A stretch of 64,000 bases of DNA, from the NCBI GenBank assembly GCA_964626565.1, contig CAZVFX010000025.1, positions 4,722-68,721 on the forward strand, read 5' to 3'. Numbering within the stretch: position 1 is the stretch's first letter; each line of letters opens with the position of its first letter. Below the pieces are notes generated by a model, which saw nothing but the letters and a program-made list of their open reading frames with translations, was not told where the DNA came from and did not search any database. Positions 1 through 7,832 of this stretch are shown here, piece by piece. The position numbers were made by a program, and so were the translations under genes. The stretch comes from CAZVFX01 sp964626565 (lineage in GTDB: Bacteria > Myxococcota_A > UBA9042 > CAIXZC01).

Positions 1-3000
1 CCCGGGCAGCCCCGTCAGATCGTCACCCCAGGGGTAATCTCTCTCGGGCACATCGTTGGCCTCCACCGCACTCATGTCTCCGTCGACAAAAATACCCCCG
101 CGGGCGGCCTTGACCCACTGCGCATCAGAGGGGAGGTCTTTGCCCATCCAGAGGCAATACGCCCGCGCGGTCCACCAGTCCACATTGGCTGCAGGCAGGT
201 GAGGAGAGCCGCGATTCAACCCGGGGGTCGACGAGAGTCCGGCGCCGGCTTCGCCCGAAGAAGCTGCGGCAAAGAGGTCCAGGAAGCCGGCGCTCACCTC
301 CCTGTCGTCGATGAAGAAGGTAGACAGATCAGCCAGCTTCAGGGGATTGCCCGCCTTCGGATCTCTGGTGCCCAGGTAGAATTTCCCCTCCGGCACTTCA
401 ACCATGTTGGCCAGAGAAGCACGACAGGACGGGAAGGACACCGAGAACCGCGTGGCCTCCTGCTCCGGGGAATCTCCCCGCGCGAATCCGGGCAGTTCTT
501 CCAGAGTGACCACCGCAGGCCCGCACGGCTCCTCGTTAGCTCTGTGGCGCCCGAAGATCACCAGCACCTTGCGTCCGCCCGGTGCGGATACGACCTGGAA
601 TCCGTCTGCTGAGGCTGTCTTCCCGCCAATTTCGATCATCTCTTCCGGAATCGCGGGGCCGACAGGGTCTACCGCCCGATCCCCAGGCTCATGGAGCCGC
701 CACGAAAGGTCGGGGAGATCTCCCGGGGAAACCGTCACCGGCCGCCCGTCATCATCGAGATCAAATGCAGATAGCCGAAGCTCGAACTCTCCCAGGTCGT
801 CAGCCCGCCGGGCGAGGTCCCGCCAGTAGAAGGAACCCAATACCACGAGCGCGGTGAGGGCCGCGCAAAGTACAGTTGTCACCACGCCGGTGACAAGCCG
901 GTGCTGGAACCGAGACTTCCGGACCAGCCCCGCCGCGGTAAAGGGCGGCCTCGACCGGGGCGGAGCCGCGGCAAACTCGCTGTCCACCTCCGCCACCACC
1001 TCCGGAGTAAGGGTGAGAGCCTTCACCTGCCGGCGGTTCAACAACGACGGCCGTTCCGGTGTCGAGTGCAACAGGTTGAAACGCAGCACCTCCCGGCTTC
1101 GTTTGCGGTTCATATCCTGCCTGTCCGCCCAGGACAAGGCTTGATCAACCAGGCAATCGTGGACCAGCTCCCAGCAGGTCTCACCGTCCAGGGTAACCGG
1201 ATGGATCAGTCTGGCGGTCCCCAGCACTCTCAACGCAACTTCAACGGCCGATTCGTTGTGTATCGACATCGCCCCGGCCCGCAGTTGGCCGTCCGGACGC
1301 ACTGCGCGGGTGCGCGCCGCGGTCACAAGTTCCTTGATGATGTCCCGGGCGGCCCTGGCCGCGTCGGGCTCCAACTCGCGGTCGAGAACCGACTGCAGGT
1401 GCCCTTCAAGAATCCCTTGCAGCCGGCCGATGCGCTTGTAGTGCTTAAGCGTCAGCTCCCCTTCCCTGGGTTTGAGCGATTCATACAGCAGCGCGCAAGC
1501 GAGCTGGAGGTGGGGCGGATAGATCTGTTCCCCTTCGCTGAGGGGAGAGAAATCCAACTGCCGGGCGCTCAGCACCAGGTCTTCATGAAGAACCGCGAGC
1601 AGGTCGTCCGCCACCTGGACCCGGACCATGCGGAACGGCTGCACGATCGCGGTGCGAGCGTGCTCCCAGGTCAGAAGGTCCATCCTGAATTCGTTGTAAG
1701 CGGTAACTCCCAGCCGCCGCCTCAAAGGGGCCAGGTGGGCGAGAAAATCATCCCGTACCGAGAGAATGACGGAGACCTCCAGGTCCCGCCGGTCGAGAAG
1801 CTCCACCAGTTGGTCCTCGAACCGAAGCTGCTGCTCCCGGTCGAATGCGTCGGAGACGTACAGGGACTCAAGCTGGTCCGCGATGACGAGAATTCGCTCG
1901 CCGGTTTCGCCCGCCGCGGCCTCGCAGGCTGCGGCTATGGACTCCGCCCCCGGCTTCAATTCCTGTATGGCTTCTTCCACCGGGTCAAGGCGGCAGGGCA
2001 GATATACGGTTTTCATGCGCATGCTGCGGCACGCGGGCACCACCCCTGCGCGCAGGAGCGAGCTCTTGCCGACGCCTGAGACTCCGGTGAGTAAGATGGC
2101 CCGGGTGAACAACAGGCGGTCGATGAGCTTCACCATCTCGTCTTCCCGACCGAAGAACAGCGCGCTGTCTTCCTCGGAAAATGATGAGAGAAACATGAAC
2201 GGCTGAGGAGAAGTGCGCGGATCCTTCCCGGTCCGGGGCATGCGCCCTTCGAGCTGAGCAAGGAACTCCTCTGCGGTCGCGAAGCGACTCTGCGGGTCCG
2301 GCTGCAAAGCCTTGATAATCCCGGTGCGGGCTGCTCCGGGCACCGATGACCCCACCAGCGCACCCGAGACATGTTGGCTGGCCGACATATCGGTAGGCCT
2401 CGTGCCGGTCAACATCTCGCACAGGAGCACTCCGACGCTATAAATGTCCGCAGCCTCGTCAACGCGCTTGCCTTCCACCTGCTCCGGAGCCATATACCCG
2501 GGAGTTCCAACTCTCAAATAGGATGTCCCCGAGCTGCGCAGTTCGCCTTCCCGCGACCGCTCCTCCTTCCAACGAGCGACGCCAAAATCGAGGACCACTA
2601 CCCGCTCGCCCCGGCCGTCCCCGGGGACCAGCATGATATTCTCGGGTTTGATGTCCCGGTGGATGATCCCCTTGGCGTGTGCATGAGTCAGCCCTTCGAG
2701 GATCTGTCGGGAGAAATGCAGAGCTTTGTCGAAACGCAACCGCTTGTCCCGCTCCAGTCGCACCCTCAGGGACTCCCCTTCCAGCAGTTCCATGACGTAG
2801 AACAACCTGCCGTCGGGCAGCCGTCCCGAATGATAGATGGTCACGATGTTCCGGTGACGCAAATGGGCCACCGCCCGCATCTCCCGCATGAACAGCGTTA
2901 CTGAATCCTGATCGGTGGCCACTCCGGCCTGGAGGATTTTCACCGCGACGTCCCGCCCCAGGTCGCATTGCTCCGCACGAATAACGGTGCCGAATCCGCC

Positions 3001-3858
3001 GGAGCCGATCTCCTCCTTCATCTTGAGTCGGCCGGGCAGTACCGAGGCGGAGTCCTTCGCCCGGGCCGCGCCGGTAGGTTCTGTCTCCAACTCCTCAAAC
3101 CAGACGCCGCCGCCGGCAGCCACCGACACCGGCGGTGCGGAAACCAGCTCCTGGTCCCTTCCTTCCGGGAGGGTAGTGACCGCGTGAAGCCGGGCACCCG
3201 AATGCTTGGCCTGAACCTTCTTCAGGAAGGCCAGCAGACTCCTCACAGTGACCGAGCCGGATTGAAAATCCATGGCCGCGCCTTCCAGGCCCCCGGCCAT
3301 CACCCCGGCCATGGACGCACCTGCGAAGACCTTGCGGTCACTGACGATCAGCGTGTGGGGCCAATGAGGCTTTTCCAGAGCCCGGGCGGTCTCTTGCGGA
3401 GTCGCTTTGTGGCCCTCGATGAATTCGACGTCAAACACGATAACTGCGTGTCTCGGGACCGCAGCTCCCAGCGACTCCACGAACCAGGAGAAGGGCACCA
3501 GCCCGTCCTCCTTCCAGTGCAGATATACATCCCGGGCAATGAGGCAGGGCCCTGCCGTCGCATCAAAAATACCGTGCCCGGTGACCAGAAGAAACAGCAC
3601 CGGGTCGGGAGGCAGCCCCGACAGCAACCGCGTGATTTCATGCTTCACTTGAACTTTGAGCGACCCTACCCCGGTTTCAAGCGCAGACCCCAGGCGCTTC
3701 ACGTACCAGGGGGGGATTGATGACAGAAAGTCCCTTCCCAGACGGCTGACCTGGTCTTCTTCCCGCTCCAGCCGGTCGAGGCGGGAGTCCTCGGCCTGGG
3801 GGTGGAAATTGCTCAGCAGTATCGCCAGCCTGTCCGGTGTCTTCACCCGCCCATCCAC
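1..3858 (-). CDS. Ser/Thr kinase with N-terminal caspase-like domain, nSTAND ATPase, membrane helix and FGE-sulfatase domain (3' end outside window)
   Basis: I translated this frame by hand; it is open from a GTG at 3858 to the window edge (1286 codons, no stop). The start has AGGAGG 12 nt upstream and an in-frame TGA 9 nt before it. Domains in order: residues ~1-230 resemble a caspase/C14 fold, with H95 in VTGHG, but the position expected to carry the catalytic Cys reads FDVE (E145). The protein kinase (~280-545) has glycine loop G285-G290, K307, H400-R-D402 with K404/N407, DFG at 424 and a GTPGYMAPEQ activation segment. The nSTAND1-like NTPase has Walker A GVSGVGKSS (K598), a Walker B-like ILVIADQLESL and a C-terminal WELVHDCL motif. 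A helix spans ~990-1008. From 1152 an FGE-sulfatase domain begins (MVEVPEGKFYLG, then WWTARAYC and YPWGD). The kinase looks active; the caspase-like part does not. The membrane helix predicts kinase and STAND inside, FGE domain outside (inference). Confidence 0.9.
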   Translation of the reverse strand, partial: MDGRVKTPDRLAILLSNFHPQAEDSRLDRLEREEDQVSRLGRDFLSSIPPWYVKRLGSALETGVGSLKVQVKHEITRLLSGLPPDPVLFLLVTGHGIFDATAGPCLIARDVYLHWKEDGLVPFSWFVESLGAAVPRHAVIVFDVEFIEGHKATPQETARALEKPHWPHTLIVSDRKVFAGASMAGVMAGGLEGAAMDFQSGSVTVRSLLAFLKKVQAKHSGARLHAVTTLPEGRDQELVSAPPVSVAAGGGVWFEELETEPTGAARAKDSASVLPGRLKMKEEIGSGGFGTVIRAEQCDLGRDVAVKILQAGVATDQDSVTLFMREMRAVAHLRHRNIVTIYHSGRLPDGRLFYVMELLEGESLRVRLERDKRLRFDKALHFSRQILEGLTHAHAKGIIHRDIKPENIMLVPGDGRGERVVVLDFGVARWKEERSREGELRSSGTSYLRVGTPGYMAPEQVEGKRVDEAADIYSVGVLLCEMLTGTRPTDMSASQHVSGALVGSSVPGAARTGIIKALQPDPQSRFATAEEFLAQLEGRMPRTGKDPRTSPQPFMFLSSFSEEDSALFFGREDEMVKLIDRLLFTRAILLTGVSGVGKSSLLRAGVVPACRSMRMKTVYLPCRLDPVEEAIQELKPGAESIAAACEAAAGETGERILVIADQLESLYVSDAFDREQQLRFEDQLVELLDRRDLEVSVILSVRDDFLAHLAPLRRRLGVTAYNEFRMDLLTWEHARTAIVQPFRMVRVQVADDLLAVLHEDLVLSARQLDFSPLSEGEQIYPPHLQLACALLYESLKPREGELTLKHYKRIGRLQGILEGHLQSVLDRELEPDAARAARDIIKELVTAARTRAVRPDGQLRAGAMSIHNESAVEVALRVLGTARLIHPVTLDGETCWELVHDCLVDQALSWADRQDMNRKRSREVLRFNLLHSTPERPSLLNRRQVKALTLTPEVVAEVDSEFAAAPPRSRPPFTAAGLVRKSRFQHRLVTGVVTTVLCAALTALVVLGSFYWRDLARRADDLGEFELRLSAFDLDDDGRPVTVSPGDLPDLSWRLHEPGDRAVDPVGPAIPEEMIEIGGKTASADGFQVVSAPGGRKVLVIFGRHRANEEPCGPAVVTLEELPGFARGDSPEQEATRFSVSFPSCRASLANMVEVPEGKFYLGTRDPKAGNPLKLADLSTFFIDDREVSAGFLDLFAAASSGEAGAGLSSTPGLNRGSPHLPAANVDWWTARAYCLWMGKDLPSDAQWVKAARGGIFVDGDMSAVEANDVPERDYPWGDDLTGLPG

Positions 3859-3896
3859 GGTCGATCAGTGCCTCCTAATCGGATAACTCTTCCAGT

Positions 3897-3923
3897 TTTA
3901 TACCGGAGCGGAGTAAGAAGCAA
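3897..3923 (-). promoter_or_regulatory. candidate promoter for the kinase/STAND gene
   Basis: Read on the minus strand, TTGCTT (3918-3923) is followed after 15 nt by TATAAA (3897-3902), about 40 nt upstream of the GTG start. The short spacer makes this tentative. Confidence 0.35.
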
Positions 3924-3950
3924 GTCCACTCAGGCGCGGGATCAACTTCA

Positions 3951-3979
3951 TTGACAAAGACATGCTTTTCATAGATTAT
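3951..3979 (+). promoter_or_regulatory. candidate sigma70-type promoter of the mur-phe operon
   Basis: TTGACA at 3951-3956, a 17-nt spacer, then GATTAT at 3974-3979, about 45 nt before the murC-like start. A perfect -35 with ideal spacing is a good match to the housekeeping consensus. The palindrome CACACGTGTG (3983-3992) lies just downstream, around the expected transcription start, and could be an operator. Confidence 0.55.
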
Positions 3980-3982
3980 CCG

Positions 3983-3992
3983 CACACGTGTG
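3983..3992. repeat. 10-bp palindrome CACACGTGTG downstream of the mur promoter
   Basis: A perfect dyad between the -10 box and the start codon of the murC-like gene. Its place at the expected start of transcription suggests a regulator site, but palindromes of this size also occur by chance. Confidence 0.35.
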
Positions 3993-4022
3993 TGCTCAGG
4001 CTCGTGATCGTGATGAGGTAAT

Positions 4023-5414
4023 ATGACACTCACTCTCGAAAACCTGCGAAGTTCCGGCGTCCATCTCCTGGGGATAGGAGGGATCGGAGTCAGCGCTTTG
4101 GCCAGGATGTTGTTGCAAAGCGACGTCCCCGTTTCCGGGTGCGACGTACGGGAATCCACCATCACCACCGCCTTGAGGGCCGAGGGCGTGGATGTCCGCA
4201 TCGGGCACTCCCCGAAACACCTGGCCAAATCCGAGGCGGTGGTCTACTCCACCGCAGTTCCCGAAGACAACGCCGAACTGTTGGCGGCCCGGGAATCGGA
4301 TTGTGCGGTTCTGCATCGTTCCGAGCTGCTCTCAGTCCTGTGCGACCAGCACTTCACCGTGGGCGTAACCGGCACCAACGGCAAAGGCACCGTCGCCACC
4401 ATGATTACGTGGATCCTGGAAGCTGCCGGCATGGAGCCTTCGTTCTATATCGGCGGGCTATGCCCCAATCTCGGCACCAACGCAAGGTGCGCGGGTTCCG
4501 GGCATCTGGTGGCCGAACTCGACGAAAGCGATGGTTCGCTGGTGAACATCAAGCCCCGCTGGGCACTGCTCAACAACCTGGAATTGGACCACCTCAACTA
4601 CTACCGGGATTTCGACCAGGCAGTCGCGACCATCGAGACTTTCTTCAGCAATCTGGGGGATGACGCACGAGGGTTCTTCAACGCGGACGATGAAGGCACC
4701 CTGGAGGTCGCGGAGAGGCTGCCCGGTTTGTCCAAGGTGTTTTTCGGCAAGGGCGAAGACGCTGACTACCGTTATGAGACGGTTGAGGTTCTGGACACCA
4801 CCTCGAGGTTCATCGTGACCTCGAAGGGGGAGGCCGTCGAATACGTGGTCAACGTTCCGGGCGGCTACAACATAGAAAATGCAGCCGGAGCCATCGCGGT
4901 GACCACTGAATTGGGCGTACCCACTGCGGATATCCGGCGCGGGCTGGCCACCTTCCGGGGGCTGGACAATCGCTACACCGTTCTGCGGGCCGGGAATCGG
5001 CAGTTGATCAAGGACTACATGTCCCATCCCACCGGCATTCGAAAGGTGTTGGCCACTGCGCGGTTGGGGGAGCCGGAAAGACTTCTGGCGGTGTTCAAGC
5101 CGTACCGCTACACCATGATCCGGTATCACGCCAAGAATTATGCGGCTGCGTTCGCCGGCGCGGATGAGGTGATCATAACCGACATGTGGGAAGGGGGCGA
5201 GGAGCCGATCCCCGGCGTTGACACCGGCTGGCTCGTTGAGCAGATGAGAGCTGAAGGCCTCACCGTGCGCCACCTGCCGGAGATGGAGTTGATCCCGACG
5301 TACCTGCTGGACCGTTCCGAACCGGGGGATTGCGTCGTCTTCTTCGGCGGCAATGACTTGTTCGAGCTGGCTGAGGGCCTCGCTCGCAAACTCTCGGGAG
5401 GAAACCTTGGATAG
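4023..5414 (+). CDS. murC: MurC-like UDP-N-acetylmuramate-amino acid ligase, divergent
   Basis: Mur ligase family protein of 463 aa, the usual MurC length, expected to join L-Ala to UDP-MurNAc with ATP in the cytoplasm. It starts with a Rossmann motif LGIGGIGVSALA (residues ~15-26), as MurC does, and keeps DESDGS and an N-x-x-x-DH motif (NLELDHLN). The ATP loop is unusual: GTNGKGT with K121, where MurC normally has GTHGKTT; the GTNGKG form is more like folylpolyglutamate synthase. The C-terminal DYxHHPTE signature reads DYMSHPTG. It is first in a tight operon, and its last 8 nt overlap murD. I call it MurC by its N-terminal domain and neighbour, but a paralogue with another substrate is possible. 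ATG start with GAGG upstream. Confidence 0.75.
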   Translation: MTLTLENLRSSGVHLLGIGGIGVSALARMLLQSDVPVSGCDVRESTITTALRAEGVDVRIGHSPKHLAKSEAVVYSTAVPEDNAELLAARESDCAVLHRSELLSVLCDQHFTVGVTGTNGKGTVATMITWILEAAGMEPSFYIGGLCPNLGTNARCAGSGHLVAELDESDGSLVNIKPRWALLNNLELDHLNYYRDFDQAVATIETFFSNLGDDARGFFNADDEGTLEVAERLPGLSKVFFGKGEDADYRYETVEVLDTTSRFIVTSKGEAVEYVVNVPGGYNIENAAGAIAVTTELGVPTADIRRGLATFRGLDNRYTVLRAGNRQLIKDYMSHPTGIRKVLATARLGEPERLLAVFKPYRYTMIRYHAKNYAAAFAGADEVIITDMWEGGEEPIPGVDTGWLVEQMRAEGLTVRHLPEMELIPTYLLDRSEPGDCVVFFGGNDLFELAEGLARKLSGGNLG

Positions 5415-6789
5415 CCTGGCGGGAAAGATGTACAGCGTACTTGGATTGGCTCGCAGCGGCGTAGCCGCGGCCAACTACCTGGTGCGGCACGGCGCCCGGG
5501 TGGTCGCCAGCGACCTGAAGCCGGCCGACCAGCTTCCTTTGGACAAGCTGGACGCAGCGGTGGAGGTCAGGGCGGGCGAGAACTACGTGCGGGAAGGGGA
5601 CACGGTGGTGATCAGCCCGGGCATCAAGCCCGGTTCGCCCACCGACGTAATGGCGCGAGCGCGCGGCGCAGAGGTCATCTCCGACATAGAGCTGTTCTAT
5701 CGGCAGTGCCCTTGCCCTGTGGTCGCAATCACGGGTACCGACGGCAAATCCACCACCACTGCGCTCATCGGCTCTCTGCTGGAGGCCGCAGGGCTGAAGG
5801 TTTTTGTCGGCGGCAACATCGGCAACGCATGCATGGATGGCCTGGAAGGGCTGGGGCCGGACGATGTGGCAGTGCTGGAGATCAGCTGCTTCCAACTGGT
5901 GAACTGTCATCGCCTCCACCCGCTGGTCGCAGTGGTAACGAATATCGCCGAAGACCACGTGGAATATCATGGCAGCATGGAGGCCTATATTGAGGCCAAG
6001 AAGCGGGTTTTCAGAACTATGGGCGAAGGAGACCTGCTGGTGCTCAACGGTGAGGATCCCGAAATCGCGACCTGGGAACTGCCCGAGGGAGCCGAGATAG
6101 TGCGATGGGGCTGGCACTCCGGGATGAATGCCTGGTCGGATCGGGAATCGGTGTTCTTCGAGGCCGACGGCCTCAAAGTCCGGATTGCAACTCTCGCGGA
6201 CCTCAAGTTGAAAGGGCTGCACAACGTCGAGAATATCATGGCCGCGCTGCTCGTCCTCGACGGCCGCTTCGCGCCGCCGTCGCAAATCCTTGAGGCCCTC
6301 AAGGAGTTCCCGGGCCTGGAGCACCGCATGGAGTTCGTGGCCAACGTGGACGGCATAGCTTTCTACAACGACTCCAAGGCCACCAATCCTCACGCGGCGA
6401 CCGCGGTCCTCAACGCTTTCGACCAGCGGTTCATCATGCTGGCAGGAGGGCACGAGAAGGGTGCGGACTATGCGGAACTGGGCAAGCTCATCGGTGAGCG
6501 CACCAGCGCCGCGGTCTGCTTCGGCGCCACCGGCGCCCGCCTCGCCTCAGCCCTCCCTTCAAAGCACCCTTCCACGGTGGTGGACACCCTGGACCAGGCG
6601 GTGCAGGCGGCATACAAAATGGCCGGTAAAGGCGAAATGGTGATTCTGGTTCCCGCAACCTCCAGTTTCGACCAGTTTGCCGACTACGAAGAACGCGGAC
6701 GAGTGTTCAAACAACTCGTCCACAACCTCCAGGATAACAACAGTACCCCGAGTGCGAGCGAGGGGCCTGCGAAACGAGAGATGAGATGA
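5407..6789 (+). CDS. murD: UDP-N-acetylmuramoyl-L-alanine--D-glutamate ligase MurD
   Basis: Adds D-Glu to UDP-MurNAc-L-Ala in peptidoglycan precursor synthesis. About 460 aa, typical for MurD. Visible motifs: N-terminal VLGLARSGVAAA, ATP loop GTDGKSTTT, GGNIGNA, SCFQL, TNIAEDHVEYHG, GLEHRME followed by FYNDSKATNP, LAGGHEKG, and a C-terminal TSSFDQFADYEERG. These are the full MurD set in order. I chose the TTG at 5407 because GGGAGG lies 6 nt upstream; the next candidate is ATG 5428, and the reading frame open further upstream only overlaps the previous gene. The stop overlaps the pheS start (ATGA), so the two are probably translationally coupled. Confidence 0.9.
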   Translation: MDSLAGKMYSVLGLARSGVAAANYLVRHGARVVASDLKPADQLPLDKLDAAVEVRAGENYVREGDTVVISPGIKPGSPTDVMARARGAEVISDIELFYRQCPCPVVAITGTDGKSTTTALIGSLLEAAGLKVFVGGNIGNACMDGLEGLGPDDVAVLEISCFQLVNCHRLHPLVAVVTNIAEDHVEYHGSMEAYIEAKKRVFRTMGEGDLLVLNGEDPEIATWELPEGAEIVRWGWHSGMNAWSDRESVFFEADGLKVRIATLADLKLKGLHNVENIMAALLVLDGRFAPPSQILEALKEFPGLEHRMEFVANVDGIAFYNDSKATNPHAATAVLNAFDQRFIMLAGGHEKGADYAELGKLIGERTSAAVCFGATGARLASALPSKHPSTVVDTLDQAVQAAYKMAGKGEMVILVPATSSFDQFADYEERGRVFKQLVHNLQDNNSTPSASEGPAKREMR

Positions 6790-7808
6790 TAACTAAGATT
6801 GAAGGGTTGAAAACCCGGGCCGAACAGGAGGTCGCAGCCGCGGCCGACGAGCCTGCCCTCAGGCAGATCGAGGTCTCCCTGCTGGGCAAGAAAGGCCAGT
6901 TCAACGGCCTCATGAAGGAAGCCAAGAACGACCATTCCCTTGACCGGGCCACCTTCTTCGCCGGCTGGAACACCGCCAAGCAGGCAGTCCGGACCCTGGT
7001 TGACAAGCGACGGGAAGAGTTGAAGCGGGAGGCGCTGCTCCTGGAGGTGCAGGACCCCTATTTCGACCCTACCCTTCCCGGCCTGCCCGAAAAACTCGGC
7101 GCCATCCACCCGTTGAGCAAGATTGCAGAAGAGGTGGAAGACATCTTCACCTCCATGGGGTTCGTCATTCCCGACTACCCCGAGGCGGAATCGGAGTTCT
7201 TCAATTTCGAAGCGCTGAACATCCCTTCCGACCACCCGGCCAGGGATATGCAGGACACATTCTGGCTGAAAGACGGCAACCTGCTGCGGACCCACACCTC
7301 CCCCGGGCAGATCAGGGCCATGGCCGACTATGAGCCGCCCTTCAGAGCCATCTTCCCCGGCAGAGTGTACCGGTACGAAGCGCTGGACGCATCCCACGAA
7401 CACACCTTTCATCAACTGGAAGGACTCCTCATCGATCGTGAGGTGTCGGTGGCACACCTGATACACAGCATGAAAGTGCTGCTGGAGCAGATCCTCAAGC
7501 GCGAGGTGACCATCCGCCTGCGCCCGGGGTACTTCCCGTTTGTGGAACCCGGCTTCGAGTTGGACATTCAGTGCGCGGTGTGCGGGGGGAAAGGTTGCTC
7601 AGTGTGCAAACAGAGCGGCTGGGTTGAGCTTCTGCCCTGCGGCCTGGTACATCCCAACGTCATCCGATTCGGCGGCCTGGACCCCGATGAATGGCAAGGG
7701 TGGGCTTTCGGCCTGGGCCTGTCCCGGCTCGTTATGATGAAATATCAGATAAGCGACATTCGCCACCTCATGGGCGGCGACCTGCGTTTCCTGGAGCAAT
7801 TCGCCTAG
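6786..7808 (+). CDS. pheS: phenylalanine--tRNA ligase alpha subunit
   Basis: Catalytic subunit of the alpha2beta2 Phe-tRNA synthetase, 340 aa as usual. The N-terminal coiled-coil arm (residues 1-85) includes the LGKKGQ(F/L) motif. The class II core shows HPLSK, FNFEALNIPSDHPARDMQDTF, LRTHTSPGQIR, GRVYRYEALDASHEHTFHQ and the motif 3 region ending GLGLSRLVMMKY. A short Cys cluster (CAVCGGKGCSVC) before GWVEL is common in the family. The start overlaps the murD stop by 4 nt and pheT follows after 24 nt, so both subunits are made from one transcript. Confidence 0.97.
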   Translation: MITKIEGLKTRAEQEVAAAADEPALRQIEVSLLGKKGQFNGLMKEAKNDHSLDRATFFAGWNTAKQAVRTLVDKRREELKREALLLEVQDPYFDPTLPGLPEKLGAIHPLSKIAEEVEDIFTSMGFVIPDYPEAESEFFNFEALNIPSDHPARDMQDTFWLKDGNLLRTHTSPGQIRAMADYEPPFRAIFPGRVYRYEALDASHEHTFHQLEGLLIDREVSVAHLIHSMKVLLEQILKREVTIRLRPGYFPFVEPGFELDIQCAVCGGKGCSVCKQSGWVELLPCGLVHPNVIRFGGLDPDEWQGWAFGLGLSRLVMMKYQISDIRHLMGGDLRFLEQFA

Positions 7809-7832
7809 AATTTGCGGCAAGCGAGGTCTCAA

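Noticed and set aside
901..2079. Long plus-strand open frame opposite the kinase/STAND gene
   Set aside because: Its translation lacks any family pattern and the opposite frame encodes Walker A, Walker B and FGE motifs; it is a GC-rich shadow.
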